DNA of 60,000 nucleotides from Mesostigma viride (taxonomy: Eukaryota > Streptophyta > Mesostigmatophyceae > Mesostigmatales > Mesostigmataceae): the NCBI GenBank assembly GCA_009746045.1, contig RPFO01000026.1, positions 3,104,676 to 3,164,675 on the forward strand, given 5' to 3'. Position numbers and translations under genes: made by a program. A model generated the notes under the pieces. It ran no database searches, was not told the origin of the DNA, and worked only from the letters and a program-made list of their open reading frames with translations. This document shows positions 11,061-21,109 of the stretch, one piece after another. Position 1 is the first letter of the stretch. The number at the start of each line of letters is the position of its first letter.

Positions 11061-11713
11061 AGTTAGATGAACCAGCCCAGAGCGTGTGAGCTCTTGGTCT
11101 TTCACGCAAAGCTTGAGCCAATTGCTGGGGACAGCAATCCTTAGCCCAAACACCAAGCCACACCTTGTTGGTCACTTCCACGTTCAAGTGGGCAACCAGA
11201 GCGCGTGCTTCCGAGATAGCTTGGCCATCCCCATGACCAAGCTATATGCCTCTTTGTTGCTCCTTGTTCCCATCGGTGTGACGAGGCATATTGCAGGCTT
11301 GCTAGCAAATCCTCAACGTCCACTGGCATCCTTGCAGAGCCAGGACGAACTGGATTTACCTAGCTATACCTGCAACCTAGGAAGTACAGGACCTGTCACA
11401 AGCCTGCAAGACCTAGTATCCTTGCAGCCTTGTGCCAGTTCCAGTACCCCACCAGTCGCAGGCTGCTGTCCCTCCTGGTCTACGTGGACTACAGTCACGT
11501 GATAGTCAGGCTAACTAAGCCTGTGCAGGCACGGTCTGCCACGTGTCCTGTCCACTACCCCAGAAGGTTGCACCCTCGCCAACCGCGGACGGCTAGGACT
11601 TCGGGACCTCATATCTTTCTTGTCCCTTGTCTGTTTCAGGCGGTCAGCACGGCGTTGGAAAGGTCTTTCCAAACTGCATCCACTTAGCATATTGGTTACC
11701 CAAAATGCTAACT
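11061..11713 (-). repeat. E1 outer LTR (5' LTR in element orientation)
   Basis: 653 bp, AGTTAG...CTAACT, followed by TSD GTGCT. It differs from the left LTR by several small indels and substitutions, so this insertion is older than E2. Confidence 0.88.
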
Positions 11714-11718
11714 GTGCT

Positions 11719-13880
11719 TGGCTTCTCGTGCACCTGCACGTCACTAGTGCGGCACGGTGCATGGAGACGGCACGGTGCATGGAGGCTGTTGCAACCCCGA
11801 TGCGACTGGGCGATCAGGCAGGGCGGAGCCTGTACTGAATCGTGGTCGGCCGGCAAACAGATGTACAGCACCTTGTTGAATTGTCGGTAGCCAACCAATT
11901 GGCTACCCCGGCATTGAGTCGACGCCTAGCTGGGTCAGGGCACTCCTGGGCTCGAGTAACCGTGCATGCAGGGCGCGCCCGCGTCCGCCGCGACTGTCGG
12001 GAGTAAGGGCCCCCGGGGCTGCAAGCATATGCGGGCACGGTGCAGTTGCATGGCGACAGCACGTACTGCCGGCAGTAGTGGTGGATGACCCAGCCGGTCG
12101 TGGTTGCACTGGTTGCGCTGGTGCCGGTCGTGGTTGCACCAGAAGCAGGTGGCGGTGTCCGGTCATTGTCTCACCGCCTCAACAGTGCGCGTGCATGGTG
12201 CCGATGCCACATGATGTGGCGCTGTCGCCCCGCAGACTGCCGGTGTCCGAGTAACACCCGGTATCACTGCATAGGGCCGGTACATCCGCTCTGAGCGAAC
12301 CCGGCGCTGACGCGCGCTGAGCCATGGCAGAGCACTGAGGTACATGGGACGTGCGGGATCTGGCCATCGAGGGCGAGTCACGGGGACTGTAGTAACGGCG
12401 ACCCGAGACTGAGAGGCAGGCAGGATCGAGCTGCTGGAGTCTGAGCACCTAGTCACTGCCCGCGACCCTGTGCATGGCTACCATCGCGCAGTGTTCGCGT
12501 CCCTCCTGTGGGCTGAGCCCGGTAGGGAGTTGTTCTTTGCACCACTGGTGGAGGCCGATCGAGCGTGATTTGCAAGTGGCTCGTGTCCGCGCGCCTACGA
12601 GGTTGCATGGAATCATGAGGGACTCAGAGCAGGACGTTCCATGTGCATGGCGGGCGGGCTGTGTGGGCTTCAAAATGTACTATACCCCATGAGCATGCAC
12701 TGGTACAGGGGTGGTGAGAGGCCTTCAAGCTTCGAGTGGGGGATGTGGCGATGCGCGGTGGGGACTGCATACATAGTGGCGTGTTTCTGTTGCGGGAATG
12801 CGGGGATTCTGGGCAAGACAGTCAAGCGGGGTGGACAGGCGGTGATCGGTCGTGCGCGGCATTGACCCCGGTCCACGATCGCTGTATGTGCTGGGCGCGA
12901 TCGAGCCCGAGGAGCTCTTGTTTGGGACTGCGGGGTTGCTTCGGCCCTACTCCATGAGCAGCACGGTGTCTTGCAGGGGCAACGTTATTGATACGACAGT
13001 TCCTGCAAGACGTGTCACTCCCCGACATGCCTATAAGTGCGGGCATTGCGGGCGCTATGCAGTTCACGTCTGTGGCCTCGAGCATCACCATGCATATGGG
13101 CCTGCGCCAACCTCAACTGTGATCTTGCAGTGCAAGTGTCACGGAGGGTGTGACTGCGAGCTGAGGAGTTTTCCCCCGCTTGCGGTGGAGTTCAGGCACA
13201 TTGCATGGCAGTAAGGAATGCGGGGACCGGCGACTGCTCCGGTCTATGCACGTCGGCCGGAGTGGTGTTGTGCCTAACTTACTGCAGCTTCGTGGAGGAG
13301 TTGGCAGGGCGCACTCCAGTGGACACGCTGGGGCCCTGCTAGTTTTGGGCACTTAACGTGCCATATTATCCAAGTTTCCGGTGTTGATCGACTTTGCCTG
13401 TTTCCTGCGCTGGATAGAGACGGCGGGGCGCACTCTTGTGGACACACTAGGGCCTTGAGGGCACCTGCATGCGTTCGCAGGTGCAGGGGAGGCGCACTCG
13501 ATCTAGCGGCCACGCTAGGGCTTCCCCCTCTATACAGCCACTCCAGCGGCGGCCATGCAGGGACGGCCACGTTGCATGGTCGGTTGGCTCACGGCGCGCC
13601 TGTATTTGAGAGGACGCGTACAGCTGTCGGTAGTGAGGCGATGGATCAGATTCTTCTGGTGCACGCCCTCGCTTCTGAGCATGGGGCCTGCACTGCATGC
13701 TGTGCCTCACCGTCGTCGACGCTAGTAGTACTTCTTAATCGTCATGTGATTACGCGCATCAGTCGCGCTGTAAGGCTGGGTTTCGGCTGGACGGGATACA
13801 TGACTGGCCACCTCGTCGGCCGGATCATCAAGTTGTATGCATGAAAAATATTCCCTCCTGCTGACAGTCCCGATTGGCTA
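11719..13880. other. No gene seen
   Basis: GC-rich sequence with many short overlapping open frames on both strands, none with a recognisable motif. Because it lies between family C protease (before E1) and family C 3' sequence (after 13881), it may be a decayed part of that gypsy element, but I see no RT or integrase motif in it. Confidence 0.5.
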
Positions 13881-14353
13881 TATAAAGAGTTGCCCTTGCG
13901 TGGCAAGTCTGGGGGGGACCTGGTTTCACTGGCCCGTTGGTGCACAAGGGCTGGGACATAGTACCCCTATGGTCAACATTTCATCAAGTTTGAGGCTGCT
14001 CAGGACCTCAGGACTGGTTGCGCGGGATTACATGGACTGTGCATTATTATGTGGATGGGATAGGGCACGCGGTGGCGCCCCCTAAGGTGGCTCCAGTGGA
14101 TCGGCGCGTCAACAACGGCGGTCGCTGAGATGGTTGTGAGAGTTTTATGACGGATGGCGGAATGATCCTGTCATCCTGTTTCATGCTACTACGTCAGGGT
14201 TGGTCCTGTGTATCAACCTCTAGAGGAATTGGTATTACTAACCAGCGGGTGAACCGGGGTTGGGACATAGTACTCTTATAGTAGCGTAGCTTACTTGTTT
14301 CCTTTCTATCTCTTGTACGGTAGGGACTACCGACCCCCGTGGGGGGGGAGGAG
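13881..14353 (+). pseudogene. Family C gypsy 3' region with ORF3 tail
   Basis: Positions 13890-13985 match the 3' region of family B (reverse of about 38330-38420), and 14012-14100 and 14190-14353 match element A just before its 3' LTR (around 49380-49410 and 49870-50033). It contains a decayed piece of the third ORF. It ends in the polypurine tract GGGGGGGGAGGAG that abuts the LTR, as in element A. Confidence 0.7.
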
Positions 14354-15021
14354 TGTTACGTCCCGGCCCTTTTGGACGGACGTAACAATGGAATAAATTA
14401 TGTAGTTTGACTTGTTGTCATAGTCCGTAGGACTTTGGGACTCATTTCGGGACTTAATGTGGGAATTGTCCCTTGGTCAGGACTTTTGTATGGAACTATG
14501 ACAGTTTGTGTGATTCGGACCAGTTATTTTGGGCCTAGGTTGTTGTATGCATGTATCTTCTAGGGGCCGGTGCAGTCGCGCCGCGCTGCGTACTTTATAG
14601 CTAGTTGAGATATTGTACTCATGCGTGGATTCTGTAGGCGAGGGTCGATGTCGACCCGAGGATCTTGTGTGGACTGCATGCTTTGGAAGGTCGGCGCCAT
14701 GCCGGCGCCCCTTGCCAGCGTAGTGGCAGACCTAGGTGAAATTGGTCCGAGGACGAGAGTCTCGTCCTCTTGGTTTGATGAATGATAAGTGCAAATACGC
14801 CTACACATTAAACCTGGGGCAACTATCCATTTGTAATTGGTATTGCTAGCCATTATAAGTGTGTATTAATTAGCTTGGCATCAAGTCGCGGTGCCAGATA
14901 TCTCACGACCCCAGTCGTGAAGCGCAATCTGCATTAGGCCACCTTGAATCTTCCTAATTCCGGCATGGTAGATCTTTCGCTACGTAGCTCAGGCTAGGTG
15001 TGTCTGGGCTGGGACGTAACA
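14354..15021 (+). repeat. Gypsy family C 3' LTR (A/B mosaic)
   Basis: 668 bp, TGTTACGTCCC...GGGACGTAACA. The first 50 bp are like LTR A, the middle is like LTR B, and the end is like LTR A. It holds the perfect hairpin around GGACGAGAGTCTCGTCC seen in LTR A. The 5' partner is not in the window. Confidence 0.85.
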
Positions 15022-15545
15022 GGTACCAACAACACGTGCGGGTGGAAAGTGGTCAGTTCCCACTATTACATCCCAACAATTCGGTGATCCTGATACGAGG
15101 ATAACGGGGGTGCTGATGCAGTAGAACTTATGAAAGGTTAATTATATCTTAATAGAAAAAAAGCCGAACAAAACAAGACATATTATTTCAAAATCACTCT
15201 GACACTTCCTTTCAAAAATTAAATAAAATATGAAGACATCCAAAAATCGAACAAAAGATCGCTTTAATTCTTTTCCTTTTTTTCAATGGCAAATTTTAGA
15301 TAGTTGCTTAGTTAGGGAAAAAAAAACTTCAAGCACGTTTTATTCATCCAGTAAAAGGTGGTTTCCGCGTTGCTCTTCAAGGTAATATTGCGTTTCTTCC
15401 CCGCAGTAAAAGAAAAAAAAAAAAAAGGAAAACGTTATCAATTGTTGAAGATGGAGTTGGCATGTATACATGGCAGCCTAAAGAGGTTGGGAAGCAGGAG
15501 GTAACATTTCCGCCAACACTCGTGAACTGACAGAACACCATCTCC
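15022..15545. other. AT-rich sequence, no gene seen
   Basis: It includes A-rich runs (15155-15166, 15319-15327, 15413-15426). It may hold upstream sequence of the decayed zinc-finger gene that follows, but no exon can be supported. Confidence 0.5.
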
Positions 15546-15899
15546 ATGGGAACCAAGCTTGCGTCAGACGAGATGGCAGTTGGTTTCTTAAACAAGAAGA
15601 TCTGTGTGCAGTCTTTGAGGCAACTTTGCTCTGACACCTCAAGTTCAAAGTCGGATCTTTTGTCGCTGCATTGGTCCGGCAAGTTTCCTTATCCGAGAGC
15701 AGATAATGCCGTCCCGTGGCTATGCACTGGGGTGCCATCGCAAGCTGCGGCAGATGTCGTGGCTCCTCCAAAGGCTGGCTTAGAGCGTGATGTGCATTGT
15801 CCTACATGCGATTCTATGATGAAGGTGACTGCCCTCTGTACACACGTGGCGAGGCACTTGTTTGAAACTGGACTTGATGGAATGTCAATGTGAGGGATT
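15546..15899 (+). pseudogene. Decayed zinc-finger gene, part 1
   Basis: Open frame ending with CPTCDSMMKVTALCTHVARHLFET, a Cx2C...Hx3H-type finger. A TGA follows at 15891-15893. After excision of the 15900-16865 element the frame runs on into PCPRESCGFC, so the gene was interrupted between two Cys-rich motifs. The combination of a CPxC...H...H finger, a PC...CGFC block and a WxYxxxxH segment recalls a Cys/His-rich domain I remember from transposon-associated proteins of basidiomycete fungi (from memory, unverified). The upstream start is unknown. Confidence 0.5.
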
Positions 15900-15976
15900 A
15901 GTTATATACATCGATTCCTTACGGAATCGATACTAAGCGCTTAGTATCGATTCCGCAGGAATCGATGTATTTAACT
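15900..15976. repeat. 77-bp palindromic terminal repeat, copy 1
   Basis: A palindrome centred on AAGCGCTT. Each half holds its own small hairpin: ATCGATTCC with a TTAC loop on one side and a GCAG loop on the other. It can fold as one long hairpin or as two short ones. Confidence 0.85.
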
Positions 15977-16438
15977 AAAACTTTTGCTTGCGCCGGCAAG
16001 GCTAAGGCCGATACTAGTCGGGTCATCGAATTGGCTATTCGATTATCGAAGTTGCCTATTCGACCATCGAACTTTCCTATTCGATGATCGAATTTTCCTT
16101 ATTCGATTGTCGAAATTTCCTAGTCGACAGGGGGTCAGAGGCCAGCGGCCTATCATACTCGGTGCCCAGCGAGCCACCGAACTAGGCCTAGTCGATTATA
16201 GCGAGACATCGCGTGGAAATTAGCCGATTTCGAGGACTTCGCCGATTTTCGGAGCGACGTCGAACAACACAGATGATTAGCCGGTTGTGCACATCATATC
16301 AGTCGAATAGCTAGCGCTAATACTCCGCCTATTCGGTGGAGAGCACTTGCCTTTTTCGATTAACATAGCACATTAGGTCGAACGATTAGCGTCCGCAACG
16401 TTATTCGCATTACTAGGCGAAAAATCCACCCCCGGAAC

Positions 16439-16480
16439 GATCCTAGCGGGATTCGAACCCGGGATGCCGGCGTGTCGCAA
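16439..16480 (-). other. tRNA 3'-half-like sequence
   Basis: On the minus strand GGGTTCGAATCCCGC is a classical T-arm (B box), followed by TAGGATCG like an acceptor 3' strand. No matching D-arm, anticodon stem or A box is found: upstream on that strand is the 77-bp palindrome. It is not a tRNA gene. It may be a captured half-tRNA (primer remnant) or a SINE-like piece. Confidence 0.6.
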
Positions 16481-16487
16481 CAGTCTT

Positions 16488-16564
16488 AGTTATATACATC
16501 GATTCCTTACGGAATCGACACTAAGCGCTTAGTATCGATTCCGCAGGAATCGATGTATTTAACT
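16488..16564. repeat. 77-bp palindromic repeat, copy 2 (internal)
   Basis: Same length as copies 1 and 3, with one substitution in the centre-left part (GAATCGACAC). No TSD of its own. The inverted 220-bp arm begins directly after it. Confidence 0.85.
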
Positions 16565-16788
16565 AATAATCGACTAGGCCTAGTTCGGTGGCTCGCTGGG
16601 CACCGAGTATGATAGGCCGCTGGCCTCTGACCCCCTGTCGACTAGGAAATTTCGACAATCGAATAAGGAAAATTCGATAATCGAATAGGAAAGTTTGATG
16701 GTCGAATAGGCAACTTCGATAATCGAATAGCCAATTCGATGACCCGACTAGTATCGGCCTTAGCCTTGCCGGCGCAAGCAAAAGTTTT

Positions 16789-16865
16789 AGTTATATACAT
16801 CGATTCCTTACGGAATCGATACAAAGCGCTTAGTATCGATTCCGCAGGAATCGATGTCTTTAACT
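16789..16865. repeat. 77-bp palindromic terminal repeat, copy 3
   Basis: It differs from copy 1 at two positions (ATACAAAG for ATACTAAG and ATGTCTTT for ATGTATTT). It ends at TAACT, directly before TSD GGATT. Confidence 0.85.
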
Positions 16866-17314
16866 GGATTGTGCCCTGTCCACGGGAGAGCTGTGGATTT
16901 TGCAGCCAATGGTGCACAGATACCACATGTAAATCTAGTTTGAGCGTGGTGGTAGGGACAACCAAGATTGTTAGCAACTGTCTTTTTTTCCCGGGAGATA
17001 AGATGCACTACATGGCAGCCAAAAAGTACACACGTACGTGCCGGCCCTTGCACTAATCAGTGCCTGCCAAATGCCTTGGGATGCCTTTAATGTTGGGATG
17101 TGGGGACTGAGCAGTCTGTGTGGTCGTACTACATGCTAGACCATATACAACAAATCCAGCATCCTGAAGAGCTTGCCAACCTAGAACGTTGGAAACAGAC
17201 CGTTGAAGAGTATGCATTGACAAAGGAAATGTTGAGTGGCATTATGGGTGGGGAATTAAGCCAAAAGGGAGTGGCACGTTTGAGCAGTTTTATTGCAAGG
17301 CTCAAGACTATAGC
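16866..17314 (+). pseudogene. Decayed zinc-finger gene, part 2
   Basis: It continues with VPCPRESCGFCSQWC, then a one-base frameshift near 17046 (after TRTCRP) into PCTNQCLPN, a TAA near 17090, and then the frame WSYYMLDHIQQIQHPEELANLERW ... GVARLSSFIARLKTIA. The last codon is split by the family B LTR at 17315 and the frame resumes at 51303. The order of Cys-rich block, W-x-Y motif and helical tail supports one former protein. At least two stops and one frameshift make it a pseudogene. Confidence 0.55.
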
Positions 17315-17329
17315 TGTTGCGTGCCCGAC

Positions 17330-17926
17330 TGTTACGTCCCGGCCCTTTTGGTCGGACGTAACAATGGAATAAATTACTAAGGCCTTGTGGCCGTTGTACT
17401 GAGTTGTATGGATATTGGCTATTGTACGAATTGGACTAGTTATTTTGGGTCCTAGGTTGACCTTTTAGGGGCCGGTGCAGTGCATGGCGCCGCGCCAGTT
17501 CTGGGTCTGACGATGGTTCTAGACGTGGATCCTATAGTTGGGGGGTCGATGTCGGCCCGGATCCTACGTGGAATGTGTGAACCGGATTGGCTAGTCGGAA
17601 TTGGTGTGTATCTGCGCCGCAACCCACCTAGGTGAAATTGGTCCGAGGACGAGAGTCTCGTCCTCTTGGTTTGATGAATGATAAGTGCGAATACGCCTAC
17701 ACATTGAGCCCGGGGCAATTATCCATTTGTAATTGGTATTGCTAGCCATTATAAGTGTGCACTAATTAGCTTGGCATCAAGCCGTGATGCCAGATATCTC
17801 ACGACTCACGTCGTGAAGCGCAACCTACTTTAGACTACCTTGATTCCTTGAATTATTCCTAATTCCGGCAAGGAGGGTCTTTCGCTACGTAGCTCAGGCT
17901 AGGTGTGTCTGGGCCGGGACGTAACA
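17330..17926 (+). repeat. Element A 5' LTR
   Basis: 597 bp, TGTTACGTCCC...GGGACGTAACA. The same 11-bp sequence also recurs inside near the start (GGACGTAACA). It contains a 21-bp hairpin around GAGGACGAGAGTCTCGTCCTC and a second around TCACGACTCACGTCGTGA. Confidence 0.93.
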
Positions 17927-17940
17927 CTGGTATCGGAGGA
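17927..17940 (+). other. Element A primer binding site
   Basis: CTGGTATCGGAGGA directly after the 5' LTR. TGGTATCGGAG differs little from the usual initiator-Met tRNA complement TGGTATCAGAG (family knowledge). Family B has TGGTTATCGGAGG at the same place. Confidence 0.75.
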
Positions 17941-18034
17941 AATGTGCTGGAAAGGTTAGCTAACTCTCGCGGAGAGGGTTGGTGAGCCAATTAGGATACC
18001 AAGGCTGAGTTTGACGTAGGTAGAGGTTCCGGAA

Positions 18035-18223
18035 TTCAACGACTGCTGACTGGTCGGCGGCCAGCCCGTAAAGGGATTCAACGACGACCTAGCCAGCAAG
18101 CGGCCAGTCTGGGATACTCGGCGGGGCTAGCAATAGTGCTGTGGTGAGGTGCTATAAACGATAGCGTTCAGCTCTCCTGTTTTCAACGACACCTAGTGGC
18201 GGCCAGGGCCTGCCTTCAACGAC
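18035..18223 (+). repeat. Leader repeats TTCAACGAC...GGCCAG of element A
   Basis: Four copies of TTCAACGAC (18035, 18077, 18182, 18215), each followed within about 20-30 bp by a GCGGCCAG or GTGGCCAG-like sequence. The same array occurs in the leader of family B. It may act in RNA structure, packaging or translation (inference). Confidence 0.65.
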
Positions 18224-18717
18224 ACCGGGTGGTGGCCAGCTCAGAAGGATTTAATGTCATCGAATATGGTTCGTCCCCTAGATAGGATTCTTTCTTTGCA
18301 AGCGATGCCTGCGGAAGGCTAGCTGGCGTGCTCGCTTTCTCTCCGGGTTCGCACGCGTAGGGGTTCTCGTTATACGTGGTGCCTCTATAGGGTGTGAATG
18401 TCGTTGGTGCGAATGGAAGTTGCGGATGACGACCATTCGTTGTTTTACCTGTTGTGGGGGTGAATACCGTCGGGCTGTTGCCGACTGTGCGGACGGTGTT
18501 TACCTCCGTGTAATTGTTGTATAGCCCCTCTGCCACGGAAGGCTGGGGGCGTGTGCTGTGCTACACTCCGTGCTCTCTCCTCGTTCGTTTAAGGTCACTG
18601 CACTTAGAGGTAGCCTGGGATTCCCCTTTCTCTCCTGCTTAATATTAAATTAATTAATTATAATGAAAATTTAAAATTATTTTTGAATTGCAAGCCGCTG
18701 CCAGACTATGATGTAAC

Positions 18718-19059
18718 ATGCCCCGACGTAACAAATTAAATAAGGGTGGACAGTCTGGATTTCCTTACTATGCAGTAGCTCATGACGGAGATAAGGGTAG
18801 ACCTGCTATATTCTACAGTTGGAAGACTTGTGAGGAGCACATTAAAGATAAGATATTGTCTCTAGGCTCTAGTGCTAAGTGGAAAGGGTTTGACAACATT
18901 ACAGAAGCAGATAGGTTTGTTAGGGAACACATGCCATTGCCTGAGGGGATGCACACCACACGTGAATGCTCCAAGCCACCCACGCTCAGCAGTCAGGGGG
19001 AGGGGACAGCAGTTACAGTTACCTTCTCTCAGCTGACCATTGGCCCTAGCAAACAGTAG
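18718..19059 (+). CDS. Small viroplasmin / RNase H1 N-terminal-like protein
   Basis: 113 residues, ATG start at 18718, between leader repeats and gag. Residues 17-70 fit the RNase H1 N-terminal (viroplasmin, Cauli_VI-type) fold: YYAVAHDG, then IFYSWKTCEEHIKDKI, then AKWKGFDNITEADRFV. In the family this domain binds RNA/DNA hybrids and is usually fused to RNase H or found in caulimovirus inclusion-body proteins. Here it stands alone, with a basic N-terminus (MPRRNKLNKGG) and a polar tail. Family B keeps the same ORF in the same place with many synonymous-looking and conservative changes, which argues that it is a real gene. Confidence 0.8.
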   Translation: MPRRNKLNKGGQSGFPYYAVAHDGDKGRPAIFYSWKTCEEHIKDKILSLGSSAKWKGFDNITEADRFVREHMPLPEGMHTTRECSKPPTLSSQGEGTAVTVTFSQLTIGPSKQ

Positions 19060-19186
19060 AGGATACTATTACTAGGTAGTAATACTAGGTTCTATATCTA
19101 TAGACCCATAGCACGTGGTTGCTCTTTCTCTCTCTCTTCTTCCTGGGGAGGTGATGCCTGCTGTGTAAGGTACCGGTACGAGCACC

Positions 19187-19492
19187 ATGCCAACACGGTA
19201 CCAAACAAGGAACGCCAGAGAGACAGAAGACGAGCTTAGGGAGAGAGATTCAGATAATAGAGAGATAGAACCGGTAGACAACCACGAGCACGGTACAGAA
19301 GGGCTAGAGGTACCACCGCAAGTCCAAGTAGAGACAGGTACAGGTGAGGTCATGGAGAGACCTGTGGAAGGCTCCCTACGATCCAGATCTAGTTCCCCAG
19401 CGGATGGGGACAATCTAGACGCCTTGACCAGGCAGGAAGAGGACAGAAGTGACCAAGAGATACTACAGGGGGGCTCGCAGCAGCAGCAACAG

Positions 19493-19545
<53 letters not shown>

Positions 19546-19577
19546 GCAACGACAGCAACATCAGCAGCAGCAGCAAC
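19187..19577 (+). pseudogene. Element A gag, part 1 (N-terminus, poly-Gln)
   Basis: Starts MPTRYQTRNARETEDE. Residues 1-95 are acidic and Ser/Arg-rich; from residue about 97 a Gln tract encoded by CAG/CAA begins. The frame is cut at 19577 by E2 and continues at 26376 in the same frame (inserted length 6798 including one TSD, a multiple of three). Confidence 0.85.
19479..19577 (+). repeat. CAG/CAA repeat coding poly-Gln in gag
   Basis: About 33 codons, almost all Gln, with an Arg and a His near the end. This is the insertion target of E2. Confidence 0.9.
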
Positions 19578-20061
19578 AGTTAGTCTCCATGCTTTGCTGT
19601 AGACTAAGTCTCAAAGGCATTGTGAATACAACGTATGAATAAGCCTTGTAAACCTACGTTGGTATGTGAATATAAATACCACGTGGGCTATGCAGATAGG
19701 AATGCTAGTCGAGTCGCATACGTTTCCCTAGATAGGTACTTTGGGTACTGGGGTACGTGACAGATGTCAGTACCCAGTATACGTAGTGTCCTGTCATTGG
19801 ACGGTACTAGAGTATCCTAGATAGGGACCGTACTGCAGCGTGCATTGATCTGTGATCACACGATGCAGTGACTAGACTGCTACCTGTCATCGTGCGGCCT
19901 CGGGCCAACGGTCTGCACCCAACGGTCACTGGCGGCGCAGCCAGTGAGAGGAACGTTGATAAAGGGTAAACCTATTTTCTAATGAACCAAGCAATTCATT
20001 GCTCACAGCATACAGTGTTCTCAAGCAATATATCACGTCGTTCATTTCTCATTTCCTAACT
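19578..20061 (+). repeat. E2 5' LTR
   Basis: 484 bp, AGTTAG...CTAACT. It contains TATAAATACCACGTG near 19670 as a possible TATA region. Confidence 0.9.
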
Positions 20062-20624
20062 TGAATTTTATAAACGCTCTTCAGCAACATCAAACTCAAC
20101 AACGGTTCAAACCGGCACTGGAAAAAAAAAGAAAAGAAAAGAAAAGAAAAGAAAAAAAAGAGAAAAAGAAACTATATATTGGGGACGACGATGATGATCA
20201 GCGTGGTCCGCCAGACAACAGGGCACCGGCTGATGTCGGTGCGCCTGCATGCAATAACAACAAAACAAAAAGAAGACAAAGAAAAAGAAAACAAAAGAAC
20301 AACCATGACAATACCAGCCAGGTGGAGGGTCCGGCTGCCGCGAGGCAGTCCGAACAACCCCCCTCCCCTGTGCGCCAGCCGGTGGCGGAGCCGGTTCCCC
20401 TATGGGGCACCGACCAACCCTCTTCCCCGGCGGCTGCGACAGCAGCACCCACTGCTGGAGCAGCCATGGCGGCGGCAATGCGGCAGGAAAACAACCCCCC
20501 AGGAGGCACCGGCCCCGCGCCGGCCCCTGGGGCTTCCAGCGTAAGCAAGTCCGTTGCTTTCTTTCCTCATGCATGCTCTGATATAATGCTCAAGAGCGGT
20601 GGCTATCTTTTCAACATATCATAA
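20062..20624 (+). pseudogene. E2 gag N-terminal region
   Basis: Open frame with a Lys/Glu-rich start (KKRKEKKRKEKKEKKK), a second basic cluster (KTKRRQRKRKQK) and a Pro/Ala-rich part (EPVPLWGTDQPSSPAAATAAP). There is no clear ATG near the start. It resembles the disordered N-terminus of E1 gag in composition only. The capsid-like core found in E1 gag is not recognisable downstream, where tandem repeats lie. Confidence 0.5.
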
Positions 20625-21109
20625 CCAAACAGAAAGCTATCGCTGCAGCATGAGGAGCATAGAAACGCTCCAGCTGTTATGTGATAAAAGCACTCCTGGC
20701 CTATCCCCATCGCCGGCGGTGGGCGGCCTGGGCTGGACGGCATATGCAAACGAGACAAGTATCTCCGTCCACCCCAACGTGACTTATCTGAATGAATGTC
20801 ATGTCTTTTGAACGCAGATCTCCCCATTTTATTTGGGATGAGTGTAAGGGTATTGTTGCTTTCTTGGCAGCACAGCCTCTACCCTCTAGGGAGACTGTTG
20901 ATCCTCTCTATGTCAGGGCTGAGGGCCCTTAATCAAACCCACTGCTGTCAACTCCCTAAACATGGAGCTTGCCCAGCCGCCGCACATAATCAATAACGCA
21001 TGCAGTAGTGGCAGAAGCCATTACCAAACGCATGTACTTGCGGGTAAAGACATGGCTGGTGCTAACGCTCAAGCAGCACCGGGAGGCAATAACAAGAAAC
21101 ACTAACAGA

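Larger units (their letters stand above)
1069..11713 (-). mobile_element. Copia-like LTR element E1 with INT before PR, tandem LTR-int-LTR-int-LTR
   Basis: The outer LTRs (1069-1706 and 11061-11713) begin AGTTAGATGA and end TGCTAACT on the plus strand. They are flanked by GTGCT at 1064-1068 and 11714-11718, a 5-bp TSD. A third copy of the same LTR lies at 2930-4143. The right-hand internal unit (4144-11060, read on the minus strand) carries in order ORF0, gag with a zinc knuckle, integrase, retropepsin-like protease, RT and RNase H. The left unit (1707-2929) keeps only the gag end and the start of integrase. The RT palm is deleted and several frames are broken, so this copy is dead. RNase H and RT resemble Ty1/copia, but the INT-PR order is not the standard copia order. 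Confidence 0.88.
15900..16865. mobile_element. Miniature LTR-type element with palindromic 77-bp terminal repeats
   Basis: 966 bp flanked by GGATT at 15895-15899 and 16866-16870, a 5-bp TSD. It begins AGTTATATACATCG and ends TTTAACT, so it has the same AGTTA...TAACT signature as E1, E2 and the solo LTR. Three 77-bp copies of a palindromic repeat occur (15900, 16488, 16789). The internal part has a 220-bp inverted pair (about 15979-16198 and 16567-16786) and a 3' half-tRNA-like sequence beside the middle copy. No coding capacity. It looks like a terminal-repeat element in miniature that uses the integrase of the AG...CT family (inference). Confidence 0.78.

Noticed and set aside
9509-11066. 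Plus-strand proteins opposite E1 gag and ORF0
   Set aside because: Antisense shadows of the minus-strand gag and ORF0; low-complexity and without motifs.
12852-13844. Genes in the GC-rich region after E1
   Set aside because: Several overlapping short frames on both strands, no domain, no splice evidence.
16439-16485. Functional tRNA gene
   Set aside because: Only the T-arm and acceptor 3' strand are present; no A box or anticodon stem can be formed.
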